DNA of 64,000 nucleotides from Palaemon carinicauda (GCF_036898095.1 NC_090767.1:25070570-25134569), one strand, 5' to 3'. Positions 10,434-21,854 are shown, counted from the first letter of the stretch. A program made the numbers and translations. The notes: generated by a model not told the origin, from the letters alone.

Positions 10434-10568
10434 CTTAATTACTTTACTTTACGTTTGGGGGGGTTGGGCAAGGCAAGGAAAAAAGGATAATTTAACGTTA
10501 AGAAGGGACTCAAAGAACTGACCCACGTGGGCGATCGCACATCGGGACGTAGAGGACCTTAATTGTTC

Positions 10569-10635
<67 letters not shown>
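10569..10635. repeat. (TC)n microsatellite in the Bel/Pao leader
   Basis: About 33 TC units between the primer binding site and the gag ATG, read as (GA)n in element sense. It would lie in the 5' untranslated part of the genomic RNA. Confidence 0.95.
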
Positions 10636-10638
<3 letters not shown>

Positions 10639-10685
10639 AGCTCATATTTTAAATTAGTCCTGTCCGGCTCTGGGAAGCGCTTGCG

Positions 10686-10703
10686 ATCCGGTTCGAAGGA
10701 CCA
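10686..10703 (-). other. Primer binding site, probably tRNA-Tyr
   Basis: Two bases inside the 5' LTR, the minus strand begins TGGTCCTTCGAACCGGAT. This complements a tRNA 3' end ending in ATCCGGTTCGAAGGACCA. From memory that fits the acceptor and T-stem of metazoan tRNA-Tyr (…ATCCGGCTCGAAGGA + CCA) with one difference tolerable as a G-U pair. The 2-nt spacing from the LTR is typical. Confidence 0.75.
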
Positions 10704-10705
10704 AA

Positions 10706-11496
10706 TGTTGTGATTTTCACCAGTTTATTAAATCTGCCCGATGTACTGGGCGGATCGCAAGGCCTTGAAGAGGCAAGATTCCCAAAACTTTCCAGGAGTT
10801 AACTAAAATACGGCGATAAAATTTACAATTTTATTACAAAAATAAACTCTGATAAAGACAAACAACATTCTTGAGCATTCACAAGACTTACTGAAAAACA
10901 AGACTGACCCTAGGTAATGTAGCATGTGCTCTTCAAGCACAAAGTCCACACCGGACTCATTAACAAACTGAAAATAGTGCCAATTCGAATTCAATACACA
11001 ACGAATCACACACCAAATATCCCTATTCTTATTTAACTCAGGATTCAGATCCCCAATCACAAGGATCTCTACTCTAAACTGCGATATAAAAAACTAAACG
11101 TCTTGCACACAAACTTCTACTACAACCAACCTGGTACACAAGGTAGAGAGGAGAGATAACAATTAGAAGGGACTTACTTTGGTTGGGGACGTTGGATCAA
11201 AGAGGACGAGCTAGCCTTGCAACCTCCGACGTCACCTTTTTGGCGCAATTTGTCATGAACCTAAATTTCTAGATTGGATTTTTTTATCATGTTACAATAG
11301 AATGACGTTATTTTTCCTAATCTTAAATTACCAGCAATTGATTTTATTAGTCTCAGTGCCTTCCTACCAGGCGGTTTCCCTTTTTGGCTCTAAACGTTCA
11401 CGTCTGGAACTACATTCATTCGCCCGCGAGTTTTCTCCTCTCCCTCCAATTTGACGTAGTCGTAGGTGGAGTCAAATGGCGGGAATTTCGATTGAT
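10706..11496 (-). repeat. Bel/Pao 5' LTR, outer 19 bp missing
   Basis: It matches 3429-4219 apparently base for base, then gives way to satellite at 11497. The partner LTR continues 19 bp further to its canonical CA, so this copy lacks what should be its TG-starting sense 5' end. A conserved 85-codon ORF lies in both LTRs, but it resembles no domain and I do not call it a gene. Confidence 0.85.
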
Positions 11497-14440
11497 TACT
11501 TGTACTAGTAATAGTACTTGTAATAGTACTTGTACTAGTAATAGTACTTGAACTAGTAGTAGTACTTGTACTAGTAGTACTTGTACTAGTAGTAGTACTT
11601 GTACTAGTAATAGTACTTGAACAAGTAATAGTACTTGTACTAGTAATAGTACTTGAACAAGTTATAGTACTTGTACTAGTAATAGTACTTGTACTAGTAA
11701 TAGTACTTGTACTAGTAATAGTACTTGTAATAGTAATAGTACTTGTAATAGTACTAGCAGTAGTACTTGTACTAGTAATAGTACTTGTACTAGTAATAGT
11801 ACTTGAACAAATAATAGTACTTGTACTAGTAATAGTACTTGTAATAGTAATAGTACTTGTAATAGTAATAGTACTAGTAGTAGTACTTGTACTAGTAATA
11901 GTACTTGTACTAGTAGTAGTACTTGTACTAGAAGTAGTACTTGTACTAGTAATAGTACTTGTACTAGTAATAGTACTTGTAGTAGTAGTAGTACTTGTAC
12001 TAGTAATAGTACTTGAACAAGTAATAATACTTGTACTAGTAATAGTACTTGTACTAGTAATAGTACTTGTACTAGTAATAGTACTTGTACTAGTAATAGT
12101 ACTTGAACAAGTAATAGTACTTGTACTAGTAATAGTACTTGAACAAGTAATAGTACTTGTACTAGTAATAGTACTTGTACTAGTAGTAGTACTTGTACTA
12201 GTAATAGTACTTGAACAAGTAATTGTACTTGAACAAGTAATTGTACTTGTACTAGTAATAGTACTTGTACTAGTAGTAGTACTTGTACTAGTAATAGTAC
12301 TTGTACTAGTAATAGTACTTGAACTAGTAATAGTACTTGTACTAGTAATAGTACTTGAACAAGTAATAGTACTTGTACTAGTAATAGTACTTGTACTAGT
12401 AATAGAACTTGAACAAGTAATAGTACTTGTACTGGTACTAGTACTTGTACTAGTAATAGTACTTGTACAAGTAATAGTACTTGTACAAGTAATAGTACTT
12501 GTACTGGTACTAGTAATAGTACTAGTAATAGTACTGGTACTGGTACTAGTAATAGTACTTGTACTGGTACTAGTAATAGTACTTGTACTGGTACTAGTAA
12601 TAGTACTTGTACAAGTAATAGTACTTGTACAAGTAATAGTACTTGTACAAGTAATAGTACTTGTACAAGTAATAGTACTTGTACTGGTACTAGTAATAGT
12701 ATTAGTAATAGTACTGGTACTGGTACTAGTAATAGTACTTGTACTGGTACTAGTAATAGTACTTGTACTGGTACTAGTAATAGTACTTGTACTGGTACTA
12801 GTAATAGTACTTGTACTGGTACTAGTAATAGTACTTGAACAAGTAATAGTACTTTTACTTGTACTGGTACTAGTAATAGTACTTGAAAAAGTAATAGTAC
12901 TTTTACTAGTAATAGTACTTGAACAAGTAATAGTACTTTTACTAGTAATAGTACTTGTACAAGTAATAGTACTTGTACTAGTTCTTGTAATAGCACTTAT
13001 ACTGGTACTAATAATAGTACTTGTACTGGTACTAGTGCTGGTACTGGTACCATTACAAGTACTAGTACCAGCACAAGTACTTTTACTAATAGTAGTACTA
13101 GTACTGGTACTAATACTAGTACTGGTACCAGTACCAGTAATGGTACTAATACTAGTACTGGTACCAGTACCAGTGCCACAAACAGTATTAGTACTAGGCT
13201 AGGTAGTAATATTAGTACTAGGTACTAGTACTAGGTACTAGTACTAGTATTAGTACTAGTACTAGTACTGGTACTAATACTAATACTAGTACCCAGTACC
13301 AGTACCACAAACAGTATTAGTATTAGTACTAGTATTGGTACTAGTACTAGTATTAGTACTAGTATTGGTACTAGTACTAGTATTAGTACTTGGTACTAGT
13401 ACTAGTATTATTACTTGGTACTAGTACTAGGTACTAGTATTAGTACTAGGTACTAGTGCTAGTATTAGTACTAGGTACTAGTACTAGGTACTAGTACTAG
13501 GTACTAGTACTAGGTACTAGTACTAGTATTAGTACTAGGTACTAGTAATAGTATTAGTACTAAGTAATAGTACTAGTACTAGTACTAGGTACTAGTATTA
13601 GTACTGGTACTAGTACTCGTACCAGTAACTATAACAGTATTAGTATTAGTATTAGTACTAGGTACTAGTATTAGTACTAGTACTAGTACTAGGTACTAGC
13701 ATTAGTACTAGATACTAGTATTAGTACTAGGTACTAGTATTAGTACTGGGTACTGGTTAGTACTAGGTACTAGTACTAGTATTAGTATTAGTATTAGTAC
13801 TAGTACTAGTACTAGGTACTAGCTAGTACAAATACTAGTACTAGTACTAGGTACTAGTATTAGTACTAGGTACTAGTATTAGTACTAGGTACTAGTATTA
13901 GTACTAGGTACTAGTTAGTACTAGGTACTAGTTAGTACAAATACTAGTACTAGTATTAGTACTAGGTACTAGCATTAGTACTAGGTAGTATTACTAGTAT
14001 TAGTACTAGGTACTAGCATTAGTACTAGGTAGTATTAGTATTAATACTAGGTAGTATTAGTATTAATACTAGGTACTAGTTAGTACTAGGTACTAGTACT
14101 AGAATTAGTATTAGTATTAGTACTAGTATTAGTACTAGTACTAGGTACTAGCTAGTACTAATACTAGTACTAGTATTAGTACTAGTACTAGGTACTAGCC
14201 AGTACTAGTACCTAGTACTAATACTAATACTAGTAACTAGTATCAATACTAGTACCTAGTACTAGTACTAGTATTAGTATTAGTACTAGTACTAGTATCT
14301 GTACTGGTATTGGTTCTAGTACTGGTAATGATACCAGTACCATTACTAGTACTAGTATTAGTACTGGCACTGGTACTGGAACTGATAGCCAACTGATACC
14401 AGTAGCCTACCAGTTCCAGTACCATTGCTAGTACTAGTAT
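11497..14440. repeat. GTAC-rich satellite, right block (~2.9 kb)
   Basis: Continuation of the satellite at 2986-3428. From 11497 to about 12990 the 18-bp unit dominates. From about 13000 to 13200 GGTACTAGT and GTACCAGTACC forms appear. From about 13200 to 14440 the array becomes a looser mix of TAGTACTAGGTAC and TAGTATTAG. GTAC and CTAG palindromes recur throughout. The long Leu/Val-repeat ORFs (12996-11662 and 13179-12997) come from the repeat and lack non-repetitive coding sequence. Confidence 0.92.
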
Positions 14441-14566
14441 TATTATGAGTTTCCCCAGAAGTCTTTTAACCCAGAGTCTAACTGCAATACGAACTTCTGT
14501 GGGTAAAATGTCCTTCCGAGGGAATCCTCGGAGGTGGGAAACATCTAAAAGAAGAATCTAAGCTCC
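14441..14566. other. Unique flank between satellite and copy A
   Basis: Short non-repetitive sequence, continued after the insertion by 20616 onward. Nothing is recognised in it. Confidence 0.4.
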
Positions 14567-14708
14567 GGAGCCCTTTGATTGATTGATTGATTGAAAGTTT
14601 TCTGGCATCCTGACATCTAAGGTCATTGACGCCGATACCATTTACTGTATATGAAAATTAAAAGAAAATTTGATTAAAACCATAAACATTAAGAAGTCAT
14701 TACAATAG

Positions 14709-17700
14709 TTAAATAGTTTTCAGAAGACCTGCTTCTGAAATAAATCTAAAAATTCCGTTCGCATAGTAAGACACATCATGTCCAAGAATCTTGGCAAGGA
14801 TAAACCTGCCATCCTCACCTCGAGCCTCAAACAGATATCTATTTCTTAAGTTAGTAAAATTAGGGTATTCGGTCAACAAATGCCTCACTGTTAAAGGTAC
14901 TAAGCAGTCCTCGCAATACGGTTGGTGTTGGCCCTTCAGCATAAACTCGTGTGTCAACCGTGTGTGACCAATACGGAGACGATAAAGAGTCGTCTCCCAT
15001 TTTCGGGGAATCATGTTATACCTCCAAGGTGATATGATATTTGTTACTTCCCTCATTTTATTGCCATCTTGACTATCCCAGTGCTGTTGCCATTTATCAC
15101 AAACCAATTTCTTGATGTAAGGTAGGAAATCGTTACATGGAATGGGATACCTCCTTGGTAGCAACTCGGATGCCGCATTCTTCGCCAGTAAATCTGCCTT
15201 CTCATTCCCAGACACACCTACATGTGCTGGAACCCAACAAAATCGAACAGTTATACCTTTCCGTCCAATAATAAAAAACCATTCTAAAATCTTTAAAACT
15301 AGAGGGTTACTAGAATTAAAAACTTCTAAAGCTTGAAGAACACTCCTTGCATCACTAAAAATTGTAAAATTACCCTCCTTTTCCAAAGCTATTTTCTCAA
15401 TAGCGGTTAATATGCCATACAGTTCGGCAGTAAATATGGAAGCTGTTAGAGGAAGTGCACCTCTACAATTAAAATCATTACTATGTACTCCAAATCCAAC
15501 GCCAGCATCAGATTTGGAGCCATCAGTATATATAAAAGTCGATCCTCTATGTTCTTCAACATGTTCCATAAAAAGAGACCTGGATTCTAAGTCAGTCAAA
15601 TTCTTCTTAACTCCAATAAAGTATCTACAAAAAGATATGTCAGGTAATTTCCATGGAGGCGTTGATGATACCTTGAATGGAAGCACCTTATTTCTAATTA
15701 TATCCAGATTGTTTAATAATTGGTTAACCCGAAACCCAAAAGGTTGAGGAGATTTTGGGTGCAACTCAAAGTAGGTTGAGTGCCTTACAAGGCTTGCAGT
15801 TTGAAAGGCTGAAGAATTGGGGAGTCTTTGCAATCTAAACCAATACCGAATAATAGAGGACATTCGGTAAAGGTCCAGAGGCAACTCCACAGCATCAACA
15901 AGGAGACTTGTGATAGGGGAGGTTCTAAAGGCTCCTGTGGACAATCTAATGCTAGCATGATGTATTGAATCTAGTATTTTTAACCGGCTTGGGGTTGCTG
16001 AGGAGTATATTTCGCATCCATAACTAATTTTGGAAAATATCAAGACCTTGTATAATTTTAAAATTGTATTGCGGTCTGCCCCCATGATGTATGGGACAAG
16101 ACTTTTAAAAGATTCATAGCTTCAACACATTTAGCTTTTAATGTTTTTAAGTGAGAAACCCATGTAAGCCTACAATCAAATATCAACCCTAAAAATTTGG
16201 CTTCACTTGCACATGGGATCCGTTGACCTTTGATGTATATATCCGGGTCTGGATGTACTCCCCGTATACGACAGAAATGGACAATTGTAGTTTTACTTGT
16301 TGAGAACTTAAATACATTCATATCGGCCCAATGGATAATTTTATCAATAGAGAGTTGGATTTTTCTCTCAACCATTGCCATTCTGGCTCCAGCAAATGAT
16401 ATGGAGAGATCATCCACAAATAATGTTGCAAGAACATCCCGGGGAATGACTGAGGATACCCCATTAATTGCTAGTGCAAAAAGGGTTACACTCAGCACAC
16501 TCCCCTGAGGAACTCCTTCTTCCTGGCATTTACTTTGTGATAGAGCTTCCCCAACTCTCACTTGGAAAACTCTATGTGAAAGAAATGACTGGATGAATAG
16601 TGGTAGCTCACCTCTCAATCCGCACTCATGGATTCTTTTAAGTATACCGTATCTCCATGTGGTATCATATGCCTTTTCAAGATAAAAAAAAAAACTGTCA
16701 CATGGTGCTGTTTGGAAGCAAAGGCTTCACAAATGGAGGACTCAAGTTGTATCAGCACATCAGTCGTTGAGTGCATTTTCCTGAATCCACATTGAATGGG
16801 TGATAAAATATTCTTCTTTTCAAGGTACCAAATCAGTCTTGCATTGACCATCTTCTCCATGATTTTACATAAACAAGATGTCAATGCAATAGGTCGGTAG
16901 TTTGCTGCTAAAAACTTGTCCTTACCGGGTTTTAAAAAGGCTAAAATAATGGCTAGTTCCCAAACACTTGGATAACTATGATCATGCCATATTCTATTAA
17001 AAATGCTTAAAATAAATAACTTTGTATTAAAAGGTACATGTTTAATCATTGCATATGGAATTCCATCGGGTCCAGGGACTGTATTGTTACAAGTAGCAAG
17101 AGCAGAATCAAATTCTCTTTCAGTAAAAGGAGAATTGTATGACTCTTGCTTTCTTGTTGCGAAGTTTAAAACTTTCTTTTCTTCATTGCTCCTATACTGG
17201 TGACCAGGAGCTGCTTCACACTTGCACGATACATTTGAGAAATGGTCAGCCAGGGCATTGCTAACTTCGGTTGCTCCAGTCATATACTGGCCATTTACCT
17301 TTAACACTGGTGGTGGGTTTGGGGTGAATTTTCCTGCTATCTTTTTTACTTTCCTCCACACAGATGATGTTGGTGTTCTACTGTTAATGGAGGAAACAAA
17401 GGACATCCAAGACTGGCGCCTAGCTTCTTTCATGGCACGGCGAAACTGTGCTCTACATTTCTTGTATATGACTAAATTCTCCTCATTACGGCGCATCCGC
17501 AATCGAGTTAAAGACTTTCTTGTGGCTCTGTGCAGGGCAGTTAGTTCTGACGACCACCAGGGGACTGGTCGTCGTCTGAATATCCCAGTTGTTTTGGGAA
17601 TGGAATTCACTCCTGCTGTGTGAAGAGTTCCATTAAGTAAGTCTATGGCATCATCAACACTTTCAAACTGTTCTGCATTTCCTTCAATTTCACTTAACTC

Positions 17701-18416
17701 CCGAAATCTATTCCAGTTCGCCTTATCAAGATTCCATCGAGGTGATCTTTGTAAAGGTGGACCATTGTTGGTGTTTATAATGATTGGTGCATGATCACTA
17801 GTATGCCAATCATCTAATGTTCTCCAATTAAAATCGAGAAGACAGAGCTTGCAACTGATAGGACAATGCAGGACAAGGTACCTGTCTGTACATGAAAATG
17901 TGTGGGCTCTCCTGTATTGAGGAGTCCGACATCTTCATTCTCCAAAATTGACGATATAATATTACCCCTTGCATTTGCTAAAACATCACCCCATAAAGGA
18001 TGTCTACTATTAAGGTCTCCTAGTAAGAGAAAGGGTTGTGGGAGTTGTTTAATCACCTCTACTATATTATCATATGAGATGTTATCATTTGGAGACAAGT
18101 AAAGAGAACAGATTGTGTATTTTCTCCCTATATCAATCTGTACAGCCACTGCCTGCAGAGGGGTACAGATAGACAAAGATATTTGGGGAACATCTCGACG
18201 AACGTATATAAGACTTCCCCCATGGCTCCCTGCTCGTTGATCATATGGTGTCCTATAGCTAACATACTCTCGAGGACAGGGAGTATTAGCATCGAGCTTG
18301 CTTTCTCGTAGACATACTGTTATAGGGGAGTGCTCACGTATGAGGAGCTTAAGTTGTTCATATTTCGCCCTTAAACCCTGGCAATTCCATTGCAGAATGG
18401 AGGAAAAAACTATGTT
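14709..18416 (-). pseudogene. Copy A ORF2: endonuclease-RT-RNase H, frameshifted
   Basis: Fragments in three frames (14709-16085, 16058-16618, 16615-17610, 17814-18176) correspond to one ORF2. Compared with copy C, a C is missing in the C-run near 16080, the motif-A region at 16683-16693 is an 11-A run that destroys FFDLEKAYD, and four bases (TTAG) are missing near 17845. The RT box FVDD and the RNase H residues (YTDGSKS, FTAELYG, FSDARS, GNEKAD) are still readable. It cannot encode a working protein. Confidence 0.92.
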
Positions 18417-19972
18417 TTATTTTTTTGGAAGACACCTTAGATGAAGTCTTCCCATTGGCAATATTTGATCTAACAATGTTTCCCGGAGGTAACTCTAGAG
18501 AGGATCTTGATATAGTGGGTTTTGTGTTTCTCTTTTTCTTTGTGTCCTTTTGATCTAATTGTTGAGGAGGATGGTGGACCTCAACTTGAATTTCTGATTG
18601 GTTCAATTTACCTTCTAGTTGTTCAGAAACATCAGCAGACAAGATATCATATTTATTGGAAGTCGTGACTTTAATGTTTCTTATGGTAGGAGGAGAGAGG
18701 GAGGGAGGTCTCTCTCTTTTTCGATTAAAAGGTTGTGATCTGTCAGGTTTTTGCACCTTCCCCACTACGGGTTCACCAGGTAAATTGGTTTCGAGTGCAA
18801 CCTCCATCAGATCAGGCAAGGAAACGGCCTGTGAGAGGTTTGTACTATTGTTTAAAATCGGAGTAGTTGGCTTTTGAATAATTTTCAGATCTTTAAGTGT
18901 CCGTTTTGATTTTTCCACAATTTCTGGATATAGATTTTTGATGGGACTTTCAACCTCTTTAACTACTTTCATTTGTTTCTTTATCTTAGAAGTAGAGATA
19001 TAATTTTCGTCTGTGTGGTTTGGCAAGTTTTTCTTCAGAACCATTGAAAAAGGTTGCCCTGGTCTTATTTGCTTTTCAAGAGCTCTTTTACGAGCCTCTT
19101 TAAAAGTAACCCTTTCCATGGTCCTAATGGCCTGGATTTCTTTTTCAAAAATAAACTTTACACAGCTTTTAGATGTAGCTGGGTGTGCTTCCCCACAATG
19201 TATGCAATTAGGGTTTTCTATGCATACTCCATGACTACTTTTTCCACAGTTGGCACAAACAGCTGGCTTATTGTTTAGTTTTTCTTTACATTTCTGGCTT
19301 AAATGGCCATACATTTGGCAATGATAACATCGCAATGGAGAAGGGATATATGGTTTTACCTTCAAAGATAGCCAACCAGCTTTTATAACATTTGGTAATC
19401 GGCATTGATCAAATGTTATAATCAGAGTAGCAAGAGGGATACGTTCTCCAACTCTCTTTCTCATTCTGACTACTTTAACTACTCCCTTGATTTTTCAGTT
19501 CATCCTCTATTTCTTTTTCCTCTATATCCAACAATTCTGGAGCATATATCACACCTCTACTCTGGTTGAAAGTAGGGTGCGAAACGCATTTTACGCTATG
19601 ACCATTCAATGTTGTAAGTGTTTTTAACCTTTCACCTTGTAATGGGGACAGTGTCTCTATCAAGAGACTTCCATTTCCCTGGGGTAAAATTTTTGGCTGC
19701 CCTCCACATAAAGTAACTATTTCCCTATTAGCTTTAAAAACATTTATACGCTCATTTCTTCCGTTTTCAAATTCCAAGATAAAAATTTTTTCATAATTCA
19801 CTACTTCATAATGACCAGGTAATACTTCTACTTTTCTATATCTTTCTGTACTGTCATCATTTTTCACTCTCTCTCTCTTCTTCTCTAGCGTTTTATTATT
19901 CACATGACGTGAATAAGGTTCTAACGTTACAATGTTAGAACCCGAGTTGGAGCTGTCTGTACCGAGGTCCAC
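18417..19972 (-). pseudogene. Copy A ORF1: gag-like, frameshifted
   Basis: Same protein as the intact ORF1 of copies C and E, with three Cys/His modules (CYHCQMYGHLSQKC, CANCGKSSHGVC, CIHCGEAHPATSKSC). The start codon is GTG here instead of ATG (19970-19972). An extra C near 19489 shifts the frame, and an extra T near 18422 affects the end. Confidence 0.9.
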
Positions 19973-20603
19973 GTTTGTATTTTCCAGGTCGTCAACAGAG
20001 GGGTGGGTTTTTTGGTTGTGAGCAAGCCGGGTTATCCACCTCTTATCGGAGGATGTCAGTCCTCCTATCCCATGTGGCCCAACACGAGAAGAGGCTTCAG
20101 CGGGGACCAGTCCTCTATTAGAGAGGGGCTGCCTCTCTTAAGGTGGGTGTACACTGGTCAGTGGGGGTAGTTAGCCCCTCCCACCGTCGACTCCAATGCC
20201 TGGCGTCACCCATTACCCGCAAATATGGGTGACTTAAGACCGGATCACTGGAGCCCGACTCTTAACAGACTTGGTCTGCACCCAATGGGGTCTGCCAGAG
20301 GGTGATGGCGTCTAAATTGGCACAGGTTGAGATGGAATGCAGTCCATCCCACACACTGCCAAATCCAAAGCAGCATCCAAAGTAAAATCGAACATGCCAA
20401 AGTCGTCAACAATATCGAGCCCAAAAGGAAGAGATGGGAGAAAAAAAGAAATAATCAAAAGTAAAAGAGAAAGTGCTGACTGATTTAGTTGGATCGACAG
20501 CTGGGCACCGAGGTCCAATGGGAAGTAGTTCCCACTGTTCATTAGCCCAGCTGCTAATCCCTAAGCCCCCCATCCTCATCAAGGCTTCAGCATCTGGGGG
20601 GGG
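19973..20603 (-). other. Copy A 5'UTR
   Basis: About 630 bp, nearly identical to 41171-41801 in copy C. It starts in sense with a C-run followed by AGATGCTGAAGCC. Internal promoters are usual in this class, but none can be assigned by eye. Confidence 0.8.
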
Positions 20604-20615
20604 GGAGCCCTTTGA

Positions 20616-21071
20616 AGACATCCCCTGAAGACCAGAAGTGGGTCTCGTTTCTCTCTTTCCTAACGAGAGGAGGAGGAAGAGATTAAGAGAATTCGACCTT
20701 CTTTCCTTACGCTGGAATCTAAGAAGAAGAATCAGCAGTTTAAGTGATCCTTTCGATCAGTCTTTGGACAGTAAGAGCTTCAAAACCTTAATGATTCAAT
20801 GCTCGTCACAGATAACGAGTTTATGTCTGCATTTTCAAAGAGGACAATTCCTTCCCGTTGAGGCCTTTGGACTCCACCATATTGTTTTGATTTGATTTTC
20901 CTTGAGCTGATAAGAGATAAGAGAGTGGGGGTATTTCAACCTCTGTTGGGACAGATTTAGAAATCCTCCTCATATCACCTCACTGAATACAATGCTTGAC
21001 CTTTGACCTTTTCGATTTGAATGTCTTTCACATCATTCTTCCCCTTACCTTGATCACCTTTCTCCTCCCAC

Positions 21072-21074
<3 letters not shown>
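20616..21074. other. Anonymous DNA right of copy A
   Basis: This is the continuation of the pre-insertion site at 14566. It holds an 85-codon plus-strand ORF at 20638-20895 with no recognisable domain and no supporting context, and nothing else of note. Confidence 0.35.

Positions 21075-21135
<61 letters not shown>
21075..21135. repeat. (GA)n microsatellite
   Basis: A pure GA run of about 60 bp. Confidence 0.95.
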
Positions 21136-21138
<3 letters not shown>

Positions 21139-21229
21139 TGGCTAAATATCTACATAGATAAGCACACAGATTACCCCCCCTCCCCCTTTCCTAACTACAA
21201 TATAGCAGTTTTGGGCAATTTAAAGGTTT

Positions 21230-21402
21230 AAAGGTCACTCATGAGTGGCAGAGGCAAGGGACAGTAACAATTCCATAGTTAGAAGGATACTGCCCACATG
21301 ATCAGCGCTCAAGACCTTACTACACCCACGGTAGGACCAGGTAGGGTAGGCAATGGCTGTTGATGACTCGCCAGGCTTCCCAAACCCACTTAGCTTGAGC
21401 AC

Positions 21403-21403
<1 letters not shown>
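21230..21403. repeat. Dispersed SINE-like repeat, copy 2
   Basis: It shares ordered blocks with 2180-2430: TAGGACCAGG, GGCAATGGCTGTTGATGACTC and CCCAAACCC. It is non-coding and runs straight into a TA tract. Confidence 0.5.

Positions 21404-21470
<67 letters not shown>
21404..21470. repeat. (TA)n microsatellite
   Basis: An alternating TA run with two CATA interruptions. Confidence 0.95.
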
Positions 21471-21474
21471 CATT

Positions 21475-21518
21475 TTGCCTTTCCAACAAGGGTTGTAGCT
21501 TGGCAATTAATAATTAAT
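21475..21518 (+). repeat. Dispersed repeat 3' end with TAA-type tail
   Basis: The block AAGGGTTGTAGCTTGGCAAT followed by TAATAATAA matches the inverted copy at 42958-43020 (GGGTTGTAGCTTAGCTTG plus (TAA)n). This looks like the 3' end of a SINE or non-LTR element. The tail runs into the DIRS-1 left end. Confidence 0.55.
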
Positions 21519-21540
21519 AAAGGGATTTTGACGTAGGAAA

Positions 21541-21816
21541 AATCTATTTCTGGGCGAGGGACCTGTGCCGCCCAGTGAATAAGCTCCATTTAAGCATTTA
21601 TTCTTAGGTAATTTACTGCTAAATATACCAGAGAAAAAATGTAAAGGAGTGCTAGGTTAACTAGCTCGCTCACCTTTTGGTGTCGGTATAAAATTGGGCG
21701 TATATTCCAGAGGTCCCGCACTATTTAGATTAATCCACGACAGAGAACCCCAATAGAGGAGAGCCGTTCAACCTCACTCGGTACTACTACAATGCATCCG
21801 CTCAGAACCCCACTCC
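21541..21816. repeat. DIRS-1 left inverted terminal repeat
   Basis: Reverse complement of 35340-35609 with few differences. Shared blocks include CCTGTGCCGCCCAGTGAATA and GAACCCCAATAGAGGAGAGC. The left end carries about 22 extra outer bases (from AAAGGGATTTTGACG at 21519) that the right end lacks. Confidence 0.9.
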
Positions 21817-21854
21817 TTAGCACCCAAAGTTTGGGGACTCCAAGGGAGAGGAGC

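Larger units (their letters stand above)
3429..11496 (-). mobile_element. Bel/Pao LTR retrotransposon, near full length
   Basis: On the minus strand, in order: 5' LTR (10706-11496), primer binding site, leader with a GA tract, gag-protease ORF, pol ORF, 3' untranslated repeats, polypurine tract, 3' LTR (3429-4238). The domain order protease, RT, RNase H, integrase with a DUF5641-like end is that of Bel/Pao, and a DUF1759-type gag supports it. The LTRs look identical over their shared length and both ORFs are open, so insertion was recent. There is no env. The outer end of the 5' LTR is about 19 bp shorter than that of the 3' LTR and abuts the satellite. Confidence 0.95.
14579..20603 (-). mobile_element. 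I-group non-LTR retrotransposon, copy A (full length, dead)
   Basis: Sense order: 5'UTR, ORF1 (zinc-knuckle gag), ORF2 (endonuclease, RT, RNase H), short 3'UTR and a (TCAA)n tail, seen on the plus strand as TTGATTGATTGATTGA from 14579. The 12-bp duplication GGAGCCCTTTGA flanks it at 14567-14578 and 20604-20615, though the G-run makes the right edge slightly ambiguous. An encoded RNase H and short-repeat tail place it in the I superfamily; the exact clade (I or Nimb-like) needs a tree. Its sequence is close to copies C and E. Confidence 0.93.

Noticed and set aside
11662..13179. 444-aa and 60-aa Leu/Val-repeat ORFs
   Set aside because: They are translations of the GTAC satellite. No non-repetitive coding sequence, no start context, and the opposite strand is equally open.
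20638..20895. 85-aa plus-strand ORF as a host gene
   Set aside because: No domain, no exon signals that I can defend, in anonymous DNA between repeats.
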